Below are positions 7,753-16,083 of a DNA stretch of 64,000 nt, piece after piece; the first letter of the stretch is position 1, and each line of letters begins with the position of its first letter. The stretch is from positions 2,604,001 to 2,668,000 of the forward strand of contig NZ_CP186925.1 of assembly GCF_049562855.1 (NCBI RefSeq), in the 5' to 3' direction. This DNA is from Ruminococcus_C callidus (lineage in GTDB: Bacteria > Bacillota > Clostridia > Oscillospirales > Ruminococcaceae). Under the pieces are notes generated by a model, which saw only the letters and a program-made list of their open reading frames with translations, was not told the origin of the DNA and searched no databases. The position numbers and the translations under genes were made by a program.

Positions 7753-9069
7753 TTACGCTTCGTCCGGTGTCAGGGAAACCGATTCCCCGTTCAGAATCTT
7801 ATTGGAAGTCCGCATTGCACACATTTTTCCGCACATGGAGCAGGTATGACGATCCTGCGGCGGACGGCTCTCGAAATAATCCCGAGCCTTTTCAGGATCG
7901 ATTGCCTGAGCAAACATGCCCTCCCAGTCGATCGCACAGCGAGCCTTGCTCATGGCGTTATCCCAATCTCGTGCCCCCGGAATGCCCCGTGCCAGATCGG
8001 CAGCATGTGCGGCAATCTTCGAAGCCACGATGCCGTCCCGCACGTCCTGCAGATCCGGCAGGCGGAGATGCTCTGCCGGTGTGACATAGCACAGGAAATC
8101 CGCACCGCTCATGGCAGCAATGGCACCGCCGATCGCAGCTGTGATGTGGTCATATCCCGGAGCAACGTCTGTTACCAGCGGCCCCAGCACATAGAACGGA
8201 GCACCATAGCACAGCCGCTTTTGCAGCTTCATGTTGGCAGCGATCTCGTCCATGGTCATATGTCCCGGCCCTTCTACCATTACCTGTACGTCGCGTTCCC
8301 ACGCACGCTTGGTCAGGGCACCCAGTTCCACCAGTTCACTGATCTGTCCCGCATCAGTGCTGTCCGCATTGCAGCCCGGACGCAGAGCATCACCCAGACT
8401 GATGGTCACGTCATATTTCCGCAGAATGTCCAGCACGTCGTCATAGTATTCGTAGAACGGGTTTTCGTTGCCGGTCATCTCCATCCACGCGAACAGCAGC
8501 GAGCCGCCGCGGGAAACAATATTGGTGGTACGCTTCTGCCGCTTGAGAGCTTCCACCGCACGGCGGTTGATGCCGGCGTGAATGGTCTGGAAATCCACAC
8601 CCTCTTTGGCATGTGCCTCCAGCACTTTCAGGAAGTCCGTTGCCTTGATGTCTGCCAAATCTTTTTCCAGATAGCCAATGGCATCATACATCGGCACGGT
8701 GCCGATCATTGCCGGCGACATTTCGATCAGCTGTTTCCGGAAAGTATGGGTCTTTCCGTAGTTGGACAAGTCCATGATCGCTTCGCACTGAAACTGAATT
8801 GCCAGCTTGACCTTTTCGAACTCTGCCGTGTAATCGTGGCAATCTCCGGAGATGCCCAGATTCACGTTCATTTTCGTCCGCAGTCCCTCGCCGATGCCAT
8901 AGGGGTGCAGGCTCTTGTGGTGGATATTTGCCGGAATGCAAATGGTACCCTTTGCCACCCGCTGCCGGATCAGTTCCGGCTCCAGATGTTCTTCCTTGGC
9001 AACAGTTTCCATTTCCGGTGTCAGAATGCCCTGTTTTGCGGCATCCATTTGTGTTGCATATGCAGCCAT
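7753..9069 (-). CDS. thiC: Phosphomethylpyrimidine synthase ThiC
   Basis: A 438-residue radical-SAM-type enzyme that rearranges aminoimidazole ribotide into the HMP-phosphate pyrimidine of thiamine. Family signatures visible include SRGGSLLFAWM, GDALRPGC, EGPGHM and the C-terminal iron-sulfur cysteine cluster CSMCGKMC. The last spacing is CX2CX3C, whereas the E. coli type is CX2CX4C; the shorter form may be normal for the compact clostridial-type ThiC, which this length matches. It is the last gene of thiE-thiD-thiC, 18 bp after thiD, under the upstream TPP riboswitch. Confidence 0.96.
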   Translation of the reverse strand: MAAYATQMDAAKQGILTPEMETVAKEEHLEPELIRQRVAKGTICIPANIHHKSLHPYGIGEGLRTKMNVNLGISGDCHDYTAEFEKVKLAIQFQCEAIMDLSNYGKTHTFRKQLIEMSPAMIGTVPMYDAIGYLEKDLADIKATDFLKVLEAHAKEGVDFQTIHAGINRRAVEALKRQKRTTNIVSRGGSLLFAWMEMTGNENPFYEYYDDVLDILRKYDVTISLGDALRPGCNADSTDAGQISELVELGALTKRAWERDVQVMVEGPGHMTMDEIAANMKLQKRLCYGAPFYVLGPLVTDVAPGYDHITAAIGGAIAAMSGADFLCYVTPAEHLRLPDLQDVRDGIVASKIAAHAADLARGIPGARDWDNAMSKARCAIDWEGMFAQAIDPEKARDYFESRPPQDRHTCSMCGKMCAMRTSNKILNGESVSLTPDEA

Positions 9070-9087
9070 GTATTCTATTCCCTTCTT

Positions 9088-9894
9088 TTATGTAATATGA
9101 TCTTTCTTTAAAATTGCATAGTTATGTGCAATCGGTCCGTGTCCGTGTCCCAGCGACAAGCCTGCCGCAATGGCACCGCTGATATACGCCTTTCCGCGGC
9201 GGACACTTTCTTCCAGCGAAGCCCCCTGTGCCAGAAAAGATGCAATCGCCGAGGACAGGGTGCAGCCGGTACCGTGAGTGTTTGGGGCATCCGTCCGCTG
9301 TCCGGAAAACCACGTGGCAGTGCCCGCCGCATAGAGCAGGTCGTTGCAGCTGCCCATGCTGTGTCCGCCTTTCAGCAGCACGGCAGTGTGATAGGTTTCG
9401 GACAGCTGTCGGGCTGCCTGCTCCATTTGCGGCGGCGAAGTGATGCTTGTTCCGGTCAGCTGTTCTGCTTCCGGCAGATTGGGAGTCAGCAGTTCCGCCA
9501 GCGGAAACAACTGTTCCGTCAACGCCTGCTGTGCCTGCTGTTTCAGCAGCGGGTCACCGCTGGTGGCAACCATGACCGGATCCACCACCACATGGGGCAG
9601 CTGATACTGTGCCACTGCTTCTGCAATGGCGAGGATCTGCGGCGTATCGTACACCATGCCCACTTTGACGGCAGCCGGCGGAATGTCCTCACAGACCGCT
9701 GCGATCTGCTGCTTTAAAAATTCTGCCGGAACAGGACAAATGCCCTGCACCCCCAGCGTGTTCTGTGCAGTCAGTGCTGTAATGGCACTCATGCCGAAAC
9801 AGCCCAGCATGGTCATGGTTTTCAGGTCTGCCTGAACGCCGGCACCGCCGCTGCTGTCACTGCCGGCAATGGTCAAAACCGGAGCAATCGTCAT
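9088..9894 (-). CDS. thiD: Hydroxymethylpyrimidine (phosphate) kinase ThiD
   Basis: A 268-residue ribokinase-fold enzyme that phosphorylates HMP and HMP-P to HMP-PP, feeding ThiE. The N-terminal AGSDSSGGAGVQADLKT motif is diagnostic and the ATP/anion-hole motif is seen near the end (TDAPNTHGTGCTLSSAIAS). Its start codon overlaps the thiE stop (ATGA), so translation is probably coupled. Length and motifs are normal. Confidence 0.96.
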   Translation of the reverse strand: MTIAPVLTIAGSDSSGGAGVQADLKTMTMLGCFGMSAITALTAQNTLGVQGICPVPAEFLKQQIAAVCEDIPPAAVKVGMVYDTPQILAIAEAVAQYQLPHVVVDPVMVATSGDPLLKQQAQQALTEQLFPLAELLTPNLPEAEQLTGTSITSPPQMEQAARQLSETYHTAVLLKGGHSMGSCNDLLYAAGTATWFSGQRTDAPNTHGTGCTLSSAIASFLAQGASLEESVRRGKAYISGAIAAGLSLGHGHGPIAHNYAILKKDHIT

Positions 9895-10532
9895 CTTCCC
9901 TGCTCCTTCTGCTGAAACGGTGCAGTCAGTTCCCGCATTGCCTGTGCGGCAGCTTCCACGTTCGGCTGTCCGAACACCGCGGAAACTACTGCCACGCCGT
10001 CAATGCCGGTATCGTACAGCTTCGGGATATTCTGGGCATTGATGCCGCCGATCGCCACCACCGGAATGGACACTGCCTGTCGAATATCGCAGAGTACATC
10101 ATGGGGCAGAAAAGTGGCATCGTGCTTGGTCTGGGTGCTGAACACAGCACCACACCCCAGATAAGTTGCTCCGTCCCGTTCTGCCTGTAACGCTTCTGCC
10201 ACATTGTGGGCACTGGTTCCGATGATCGCCTGATCTCCCAGAATCTCCCGTGCCTGCTGGACTTTCATGTCCCGCTGTCCCACGTGCACGCCGTCTGCAC
10301 CGAGGATTTTTGCCGCTTCTGCGTCATCGTCGATAATGCAGGGAATTCCCGCATCACGGCACAGCTGCAAAATGGGATATGCCAGCTCAATTCTCCGTTT
10401 GGTGGTACAGTTTTTTTCCCGAATCTGAAGCATGGTAATGCCGCCGGCAATGGCACGCTTTACCTGTTCCGCCAGATCTGCCGCCGGTGCAGTCACCGCG
10501 TACAGCTGATAGATCATTGGATTTTGTTGCAT
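9891..10532 (-). CDS. thiE: Thiamine-phosphate synthase ThiE
   Basis: A 213-residue TIM-barrel enzyme joining HMP-PP and the thiazole phosphate. Motifs seen: QIREKN, DDAEAAKILGADGVHVGQRD, GTSAHN and VVAIGGIN. I place the start at 10532 (MQQNPMIYQLY), with AGGAG about 8 bases upstream; the frame stays open further upstream, but that extension runs through the repeat-derived leader. It is the first gene of the riboswitch-controlled thiEDC operon. Confidence 0.93.
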   Translation of the reverse strand: MQQNPMIYQLYAVTAPAADLAEQVKRAIAGGITMLQIREKNCTTKRRIELAYPILQLCRDAGIPCIIDDDAEAAKILGADGVHVGQRDMKVQQAREILGDQAIIGTSAHNVAEALQAERDGATYLGCGAVFSTQTKHDATFLPHDVLCDIRQAVSIPVVAIGGINAQNIPKLYDTGIDGVAVVSAVFGQPNVEAAAQAMRELTAPFQQKEQGR

Positions 10533-10554
10533 TGAAATTCTCCTTTCTGTCAGG

Positions 10555-10667
10555 CAGCACCGCACAAGTTTTTTTGCAGTGCTGCCATAATTTCCTTTTG
10601 CCCTAGGCAATCTGCCGAAAAATCTGACTACGCACCTTACGCACAAGCTTTGTGCGGTGTTGTCCTA
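10555..10667. repeat. Diverged GGCAATACC-family copy inside the thiE leader
   Basis: Begins with GGCAGCACCGCACAAG and ends with CTTTGTGCGGTGTTGTCC, the family termini, with a core resembling the TCGGCAGATT/GCGTAAG parts of the diverged 173-bp copy. The first 34 bases also form a hairpin on their own (GGCAGCAC...GTGCTGCC). It lies between the riboswitch terminator and the thiE ribosome binding site, so it is transcribed only when the riboswitch lets polymerase through. Confidence 0.6.
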
Positions 10668-10698
10668 AAGAAAAAGCGTACCGCAAAGGCACGCTTTT
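10668..10698 (-). terminator. Riboswitch expression-platform terminator
   Basis: Leftward RNA AAAAGCGTGCC-TTTGC-GGTACGCTTTTT forms a stem (one G-U pair) followed by UUUUUCUUU, starting about 20 bases after the TPP aptamer. This placement indicates control by premature transcription termination. Confidence 0.85.
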
Positions 10699-10714
10699 CC
10701 ACAAAATATCGTGT

Positions 10715-10805
10715 GTCGTTCCCTTCGTTGGCATTATCCAAATCAGGTGCGGTCGAGATGTCTGCATCTCCTCTCAGCCCACGCACAGCAAGCTCCCGTG
10801 TATCA
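10715..10805 (-). promoter_or_regulatory. TPP riboswitch (THI box) controlling thiEDC
   Basis: The leftward sequence carries the conserved aptamer landmarks in order: CGGGAGC, GGGCTGAGAGG, ACCGCACCTGAT, TTGGATAATGCCAACG and AAGGGAA. These match the thiamine pyrophosphate aptamer. It is 185 bp upstream of thiE and is followed by an intrinsic terminator, so thiamine pyrophosphate should switch the operon off. No separate promoter was identified; transcripts may start within or upstream of the HD-domain gene. Confidence 0.95.
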
Positions 10806-10818
10806 TGTTGTTCCGGTT

Positions 10819-11394
10819 TCAGACCGTGTTCGCCGAAGGCTTCCGGCGAAACCGTGCCAGCATGTGCCGGGCACCCAGCCCGAAAAACTCCAGCATTGCC
10901 GCATACTTATCCACAAAAGTAATGGCATAGCTTTCCTTATAGTGGGGCATGCGGTGAGTCAGCGGCCACATGTGCTTTTCGATCATGTCCCGTTCCCGCG
11001 GGTTCAGGGCAAACCGGACTGCCGCATTCTGCATGGCAACTTCCGGATGATGTGCACTGTGGGACTTCTGGTCGGGAGAATCGGAACGGTCATAGTCCGC
11101 TGTTTCATAAAAGTACAGATCATGAAGCAGCCCTGCTCTTGCTGCCGAAACCGCGTCCCAGTGGAAAAAGCGGCAGAGCAGGTAATTGTAATAGGAAACA
11201 TTCAGGCTGTGCTGAAACCGTGTGGTATAATGATGATGACGAAACTGTTTCAACGCCTGTACGTCTGCATGTTCCAAGATGTCTGCGACCAGCATGTAAT
11301 ATGCCTGCCGCGTCAGTTCTTTCTTCGAGCCTGTTGCATGAAGCAATACACGGCACCGTCCTTTCTGCAATTCCGCAAAGAACCATAGGTGCAC
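10819..11394 (-). CDS. HD-domain putative phosphohydrolase
   Basis: About 191 residues with an HD metal-binding core: H of FQHSLNVSYY, the HD pair in GLLHDLYFYE, a further His-rich loop (SAHHPEVA) and a distal D in FVDKYAA. This matches metal-dependent phosphohydrolases of the HD superfamily; the substrate is unknown. The start is uncertain. I give the GTG at 11394, the first in-frame start after the promoter, with GAGGTAGG upstream, but TTG or ATG codons further in (for example the Met of YYMLVADI) are possible. Its 3' end abuts the TPP riboswitch on the same strand. Confidence 0.7.
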   Translation of the reverse strand: MHLWFFAELQKGRCRVLLHATGSKKELTRQAYYMLVADILEHADVQALKQFRHHHYTTRFQHSLNVSYYNYLLCRFFHWDAVSAARAGLLHDLYFYETADYDRSDSPDQKSHSAHHPEVAMQNAAVRFALNPRERDMIEKHMWPLTHRMPHYKESYAITFVDKYAAMLEFFGLGARHMLARFRRKPSANTV

Positions 11395-11420
11395 CCGTTT
11401 GTGCAGCCTACCTCTATTTT

Positions 11421-11449
11421 AGTGTAACAGATTTCATATGATTTGTCAA
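11421..11449 (-). promoter_or_regulatory. Promoter of the HD-domain gene
   Basis: Leftward TTGACA (11449-11444), 17-bp spacer, TACACT (11426-11421), about 27 bp upstream of the GTG start. Confidence 0.7.
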
Positions 11450-11522
11450 GGGAATTTTTATGGCAGCACACAAATCAAAGCATCTCCATTCGAAAAAATC
11501 CGACAAAAACCCCATTTGTATC

Positions 11523-11551
11523 TTGCACAACCTGTTCTGTCATGCTATAAT
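11523..11551 (+). promoter_or_regulatory. Promoter of the peptide-binding lipoprotein gene
   Basis: TTGCAC (11523-11528), 17-bp spacer, TATAAT (11546-11551), 48 bp upstream of the start codon. Confidence 0.8.
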
Positions 11552-11599
11552 AGAGAAAGCAATATTGTTTTATTTTGTCTTTATCGAAAGGAACGTACT

Positions 11600-13273
11600 A
11601 TGTCAGTTCGAAAATCGCTACGCTGTTTCAGCATTCTTCTCGTGGCAGTCTGCACCCTGCCGCTTTGCACCGGCTGTTCCATACCATTTCTGGAACAGGA
11701 AGAAAGCGACGGCTCCGGCTATCTGTTTACCGCCAGCCTTGCTGCCAATCCCAAAAGTCTGGACCCCCAGTCTGCCACCGATGCCGCTTCGAAAACCATT
11801 ATCGAAAACCTCTACGAGGGGTTGGTGGAGCTGGACGAAAACGGCTCCCCGCAGCTGGCGGCAGCGGAAAACTACACCGTTTCTCCGGACGGACTGACGT
11901 ACACTTTCACGCTGAAAAGCGACCGCTTCTGGTTCTATGATGCCAATGCGGACGATGTCGTGGACGACGACGAAAAGTGGCAGGTCACTGCTGACGACTA
12001 CGTCTATGCGTTCCAGAGAATCTTTGATCCGCAGACACAATCCCCCTATACCAGCATGTTCTCCTGTCTGCAAAATGCCGACGCGGTGCAGAGCGGACAG
12101 CTGGCACCGGAGGAGATCGGTGTCCGTGCTGTCAGCAGTACCGTGCTGCAATTTTCCCTGTCCCGTCCGGACGCGGAATTTTTCAGCAATCTCGCCTCCA
12201 CTGCCGCCATGCCGTGCAACGAAACCTTTTTCCAGCAGACCAAGGGCAGATACGGACTGGACAAGGATTCTGTTGCCTCCTGCGGGGCATTCTATCTCCG
12301 CCTGTGGTTCTACGACCCCTACGGCAACCAGAACCAGATCTTCATGCGTCGCAATTCTGTCAACGCCGAAGCACGGCGGGTGTACCCCACCAATCTGACA
12401 TTCCAGATTCGGAAAAGCAGCGATGAAAGTGCCGCAGATTTTTCCAACGGCACAGCAGACCTGTTTATCAGCCCTGTTTATCAGGCACAATACATGGAGA
12501 GCAGCAACTATGCCGTCACCGCCAGCCGTGCCACTACGCTGGGACTGATCTTTAACCCAAACGATGTTGCTTTTTCCAACCACAAGATTCGCCAAGCCCT
12601 TTCCATGGGCATTGACCGTGCCAACATTGGCAAGAACTCCAACGGTGATCTGCTGCCGGCATACGGACTGATCCCGCCAGCAGTCCACTGGAACGGCACT
12701 GCATACCGCGACAACTATCCGGAGACACAGACTGCCTATGATGCCGACGCTGCCCTTGCCCTGTTTCAGGAGGGCATGCAGGAGATCGGCAAGGAATCGC
12801 TGGATTCCACCAAGATCCTGGTCTGCTCGGCTCTGATGGACTGCGAAAATCTCCACGACATCATTCAGACATGGCAGGAGGTTTTCGGTTTTTACATCGG
12901 CATTGAAGAAGTTTCCGAGTCGGACTACTGGAAACGGCTCGCCGACCAGACCTATACCGTTGCAGTCTACGGCATCACCGCCGGTTATGACAGCCCCGCC
13001 GGTGTACTGGATCAGTTTTACTCCCGCACCAACCAGTTCTATTATGCCAACGGCTCTGTCGATGCGGCGATCAACGCCCTGCACCAGTGCAGTTCTGCGG
13101 AAGCACTGCAGCAGCAGTGTGCACAGCTGGAGCAGACCATTCTGAACGAATTCTGTTTCCTGCCGATCTTCTACAAGAACCAGTACTGCATCACCAAGAG
13201 CAGCAACAAGGACATTGGCTACGATCCGTTTTCCGGTGCACTGAATTTCCGGAACGCCAAGCATTTTGAATAG
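11600..13273 (+). CDS. Oligopeptide-type ABC transporter substrate-binding lipoprotein
   Basis: A 557-residue extracellular solute-binding protein of family 5 (OppA/DppA type). The N-terminus has a lipoprotein signal with the modified Cys at position 26 (LCTGC). Family landmarks are NPKSLDPQSATDAASKTI near the mature N-terminus, IIENLYEGL, the ligand-domain stretch NHKIRQALSMGID, and the late PIFYKNQY. The start at 11600 follows AAAGGA at 11587-11592. There are no permease or ATPase genes beside it, so it is an orphan that must use a transporter encoded elsewhere. The substrate is probably a peptide but is not proven. Confidence 0.9.
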   Translation: MSVRKSLRCFSILLVAVCTLPLCTGCSIPFLEQEESDGSGYLFTASLAANPKSLDPQSATDAASKTIIENLYEGLVELDENGSPQLAAAENYTVSPDGLTYTFTLKSDRFWFYDANADDVVDDDEKWQVTADDYVYAFQRIFDPQTQSPYTSMFSCLQNADAVQSGQLAPEEIGVRAVSSTVLQFSLSRPDAEFFSNLASTAAMPCNETFFQQTKGRYGLDKDSVASCGAFYLRLWFYDPYGNQNQIFMRRNSVNAEARRVYPTNLTFQIRKSSDESAADFSNGTADLFISPVYQAQYMESSNYAVTASRATTLGLIFNPNDVAFSNHKIRQALSMGIDRANIGKNSNGDLLPAYGLIPPAVHWNGTAYRDNYPETQTAYDADAALALFQEGMQEIGKESLDSTKILVCSALMDCENLHDIIQTWQEVFGFYIGIEEVSESDYWKRLADQTYTVAVYGITAGYDSPAGVLDQFYSRTNQFYYANGSVDAAINALHQCSSAEALQQQCAQLEQTILNEFCFLPIFYKNQYCITKSSNKDIGYDPFSGALNFRNAKHFE

Positions 13274-13367
13274 TTCCAGAAATTTCCTTGTTCCCTTTTG
13301 GACTCTGCTGCATACAATAAGAATACCAGCAGGGCCTGCTTTGAAATAGATGCTGCTTATCAGCAAA

Positions 13368-13419
13368 GGGCTGCTGCCGGCAATGTGTTTTCCGCACATG
13401 TCGGCAGCAGCCCTTTTTT
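13368..13419 (+). terminator. Intrinsic terminator after the peptide-binding protein gene
   Basis: Stem GGGCTGCTGCCG / CGGCAGCAGCCC with a 20-base loop that can pair further, followed by six Ts. Confidence 0.85.
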
Positions 13420-13428
13420 ATGTTTTAA

Positions 13429-13523
13429 GGCAATACTGAATAAAGCTTGTGCGTAAGATGCGTCGTCAGATTTTTCGGCAGATTACGTGCAAAGCCGTCA
13501 GGCAGGCTTTATGCAGTGTTTCC
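13429..13523. repeat. 95-bp relative of the palindromic family (duplication TTAA)
   Basis: Termini are GGCAATACTGAATAAAGC and GCTTTATGCAGTGTTTCC, a variant of the GGCAATACC ends. The core GTGCGTAAGATGCGTCGTCAG is recognisably the same as in the large elements. TTAA flanks both ends. A copy of identical length lies at 53099-53193. Confidence 0.7.
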
Positions 13524-13528
13524 TTAAG

Positions 13529-13678
13529 TTAATCGGCCCCGCGGTCTTTTTCCCGCAGACGTTTTTCAATGCGTTCCCGATCTCTCTGGGAAATGCCCTT
13601 GGTCTGTTTCAGCTTCCGCAGTTCCGCTTCGGTTTTTCCATAGAAGTCCTTGGGATTCCGGTCGTTGTCATTTCGCAT
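13529..13678 (-). CDS. Small charged protein downstream of ktrA
   Basis: A 49-residue, strongly charged helix-forming protein (Lys, Arg, Glu and Asp make up about half), with the segment KTEAELRKLKQTKGISQRDR. A perfect AGGAGG (13687-13692) lies 8 bases upstream of its ATG and overlaps the ktrA stop codon, so it should be translated as the last gene of the ktrB-small-ktrA operon. I do not recognise a family. Its stop overlaps the duplicated flank of the 95-bp element. Confidence 0.65.
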   Translation of the reverse strand: MRNDNDRNPKDFYGKTEAELRKLKQTKGISQRDRERIEKRLREKDRGAD

Positions 13679-13690
13679 ATCTGCTGCCTC

Positions 13691-14383
13691 CTATGCCTTT
13701 TTGGTCTTCCAGTTCTGCAAATCATTTTCGAACCGGTTCACCTGATCGTGTCTGCCCACCACTGCCAGAATATCCGGTGCCCGCAGAACAGTCTGCGGCG
13801 TGATGTTTACAGTCACTTCTTCGCCACGCTTCAATGCGATGATGTTCAGCCCGTACCGCTGCCGCACATTCATTTCCTGTACAGTCATCTCCTGTGCAGA
13901 TTCGGGAATGGAAATTTCGGTAATGCTGATGTCGTCGTTCAAGGCAATGTACTCCATAACGCGGGGAGCCAGCAGCCGGTTTGCCAGACGAATCCCCATT
14001 TCCCGTTCCGGATATATCACTTCAGCACCGATCTTTTCCAGAACGCTGCCCTGTTCCTCGGTCAACGCCTTGGCAATGACATGGGGCACACCCAGCTGCA
14101 AGACGATCATCGAGGTCAGAATGCTCACTGCCAGATTGCCGCCGATACCGATAATGACTGTATCGCAGTTCTGAATGCCCACATTCCGCAGGTTTTCCTT
14201 GGACAGATCTGCCATCAGATAGGCGTTGTCCGTAAACGCCACCGCATCATTGATCACCGTTTCGCTCTTGTCAATGACGATCAGGTCTTTTCCGGATTCC
14301 GCCAGACGTTTCGCCAGTGCAAAGCCAAACCGTCCCAGTCCGATCACAGCATATAATTTTTCTTTTTTCGAAGAATTTCTCAT
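13691..14383 (-). CDS. ktrA: Potassium uptake regulatory subunit KtrA/TrkA
   Basis: A 230-residue cytoplasmic gating protein with an RCK_N Rossmann domain (GLGRFG near the N-terminus, acidic VIDKSE after the second strand) and an RCK_C domain (about residues 140-220). It binds nucleotides and gates the KtrB channel encoded upstream in the same operon. The start at 14383 is chosen because AGGAG lies 10 bases upstream; an in-frame GTG at 14392 is only one base from it. Length is typical for KtrA. Confidence 0.92.
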   Translation of the reverse strand: MRNSSKKEKLYAVIGLGRFGFALAKRLAESGKDLIVIDKSETVINDAVAFTDNAYLMADLSKENLRNVGIQNCDTVIIGIGGNLAVSILTSMIVLQLGVPHVIAKALTEEQGSVLEKIGAEVIYPEREMGIRLANRLLAPRVMEYIALNDDISITEISIPESAQEMTVQEMNVRQRYGLNIIALKRGEEVTVNITPQTVLRAPDILAVVGRHDQVNRFENDLQNWKTKKA

Positions 14384-14399
14384 ATTATTCACGCTCCTG

Positions 14400-14627
14400 T
14401 TATAGTAAGGTCAGCAGTGGAGCAATTTCAGACAACGACTTGCCATTGTAAATTTTGTCGGTCATCAATGCCCCAATGCTGTCGTACACTTTTTCAATAT
14501 CTTCGTAGCTAAGCAAAAATTTGTGTATATGAAACGGGTTAATAAAAATTGTATCATGTTCCGGATAATCCAACAAGACATCATTGGTAAAAGACAATAT
14601 CACGTCCTGCAATTCCTCTTTTGTCAT
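14400..14627 (-). CDS. Small protein between ktrB and ktrA
   Basis: A 75-residue acidic protein (begins MTKEELQDVIL) with no signal peptide or membrane segment and no family I recognise. Its ATG is preceded by GGAGGTAGG at a good distance. It lies 23 bp after the ktrB stop and 16 bp before the ktrA start, so it is an operon member. A role in K+ uptake or its control would be guilt by association only. Confidence 0.7.
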   Translation of the reverse strand: MTKEELQDVILSFTNDVLLDYPEHDTIFINPFHIHKFLLSYEDIEKVYDSIGALMTDKIYNGKSLSEIAPLLTLL

Positions 14628-14650
14628 AACACCTACCTCCATATTTGGAA

Positions 14651-15949
14651 TTATCCCACAGAAATAGTTTCTTCCGGTCTTAAAATCTCGCTGTTTCTTC
14701 TGCCCTGCACAATCCACAGCGTTGCCACCGTCAGCGGTCCCAGCCGCCCGATGTACATCGTCAAAATCAGAACCAGCTTGCTCAGACCGGACAGTCCACC
14801 GGTCAGCCCGCAGGAAAGCCCCACGGTCGCAAAGGCAGAGGTGGCTTCCATCAGCACCTGAATGAACGAAGCATCTGGTTCCAGCATACACAGCAGAAAT
14901 GTTGAAACCAGCACCACAGACAACCCCATCAGAAAAATCATCAGAGCCTTATCCCGCACTTCCTGCGAAAACCGCCGCCGGAACACAGTGGGGTGCTGAT
15001 TTCTGGTATAGGCGATCGCCGACCAGATGCAGACGAACAGCGTGGTCACCTTGATGCCGCCGCCGGTAGAGCCGGGAGCTGCTCCTACAAACATCAGCAG
15101 AACCATGCAGAGCAGCGAGGCGTTGGAGAAGTCCCCCAGATCATAAATGGAGAACCCCGAAGTCCGCGTCACGGCACTATAGAAAAAGGACTGCACCCAT
15201 GTCAATCCATGCTGTGTGGCGTGGAGCAGCAAAGTGCCTACTGTCAGCAGCAGCACAGTCATGGTCAGCACCACCTTGGTGTGCAGCGAAAACCGCCGGA
15301 ACCGCCGCTTCTGTGCGATGTTCAGCATCACCACAAATCCCAGTCCGCCACAGATCGTCAGTGCCGTGGTCAGCAGCAGCATGGGCACGTGGTTCCGGTA
15401 CACCGCAAGGCTGCTGCCGCCGATCAGGTCAAAGCCGGCATTGTTGAATGCGGAAACAGAATGGAACACACTGAGCCACACTGCCTTTCCCACCGGATAA
15501 TCCTGCACAAAAATCGGAAAGGACAGCACGGCTCCCGCACCCTCAATGCCAAATGTCACCATCAGCATTACTTTCAGCAGCCGCAGAATGCCCTGAAAGC
15601 TGGGCTGGTTCAAAGATTCCTTGATCAGCGTTCGTTCCCGAATGCCGATCTTCTTGCCGGTCAGCAGAATGATGCCTACACCCAGCGTGGTGATCCCCAT
15701 GCCACCGATCTGGATCAGCAGCAAGAGGACTGCCTGTCCGAATCCGGAAAGCACTGCATTACACTGAATCGAGGAAAGACCAGTGATGCACACGCCGCTT
15801 GTGGCAGTGAACAGGGCATCGATAAAAGACAGCGACTGCCCCGACTGGTGCGAGATCGGCAGCATCAGCAAGCCCGTTCCCAATAAAATCAAAAAGGCGA
15901 ATCCGGCGGCGATGACACGCCCCGGCGTAAAAAAACGATTCCATCTCAT
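14651..15949 (-). CDS. ktrB: Potassium transporter KtrB/TrkH family
   Basis: A 432-residue membrane protein of the TrkH/TrkG/KtrB superfamily with four pore-loop repeats; the first filter-like segment reads SGVCITGLSS and a later one TRTSGFS, and AAPGSTGGGIKVTT is a family motif. It forms the ion-conducting subunit for K+ (Na+-coupled in KtrAB). The start at 15949 follows AAGGAG. It heads a three- or four-gene operon with the small protein and ktrA. Confidence 0.94.
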   Translation of the reverse strand: MRWNRFFTPGRVIAAGFAFLILLGTGLLMLPISHQSGQSLSFIDALFTATSGVCITGLSSIQCNAVLSGFGQAVLLLLIQIGGMGITTLGVGIILLTGKKIGIRERTLIKESLNQPSFQGILRLLKVMLMVTFGIEGAGAVLSFPIFVQDYPVGKAVWLSVFHSVSAFNNAGFDLIGGSSLAVYRNHVPMLLLTTALTICGGLGFVVMLNIAQKRRFRRFSLHTKVVLTMTVLLLTVGTLLLHATQHGLTWVQSFFYSAVTRTSGFSIYDLGDFSNASLLCMVLLMFVGAAPGSTGGGIKVTTLFVCIWSAIAYTRNQHPTVFRRRFSQEVRDKALMIFLMGLSVVLVSTFLLCMLEPDASFIQVLMEATSAFATVGLSCGLTGGLSGLSKLVLILTMYIGRLGPLTVATLWIVQGRRNSEILRPEETISVG

Positions 15950-15964
15950 ATGCTGTTCTCCTTA

Positions 15965-16011
15965 AAAGAAAAAGCCGGCACACACTGTCCGTGTACACCG
16001 GCTTTTTTCGA
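15965..16011 (-). terminator. Intrinsic terminator after the zinc-ribbon gene
   Basis: Leftward stem AAGCCGGTGTACACG / CGTGTGTGCCGGCTT-like arms (GCCGGTGTAC and GTGTGCCGGC pair) followed by UUUUUCUUUU. It separates the zinc-ribbon gene from ktrB. Confidence 0.75.
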
Positions 16012-16083
16012 AATGCATTCAGTCCAAATCCATCGTCATGCTTCAAACGTCAAAGCCATTTTTCCGAATGCAAAATCACAGGT

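Noticed and set aside
7467..7849. Short frames inside the GGCAATACC elements that recur at many places with the same peptide (for example HAICLQISLQSLFRI)
   Set aside because: They are identical only because the DNA is repeated. The frames have no ribosome binding sites, are lost in the 172-bp class, and the elements are palindromic non-coding DNA.
13487..14356. A rightward 289-codon frame over the ktrA region
   Set aside because: It is antisense to ktrA and the small gene, both with good ribosome binding sites and family motifs, and it begins within a repeat.
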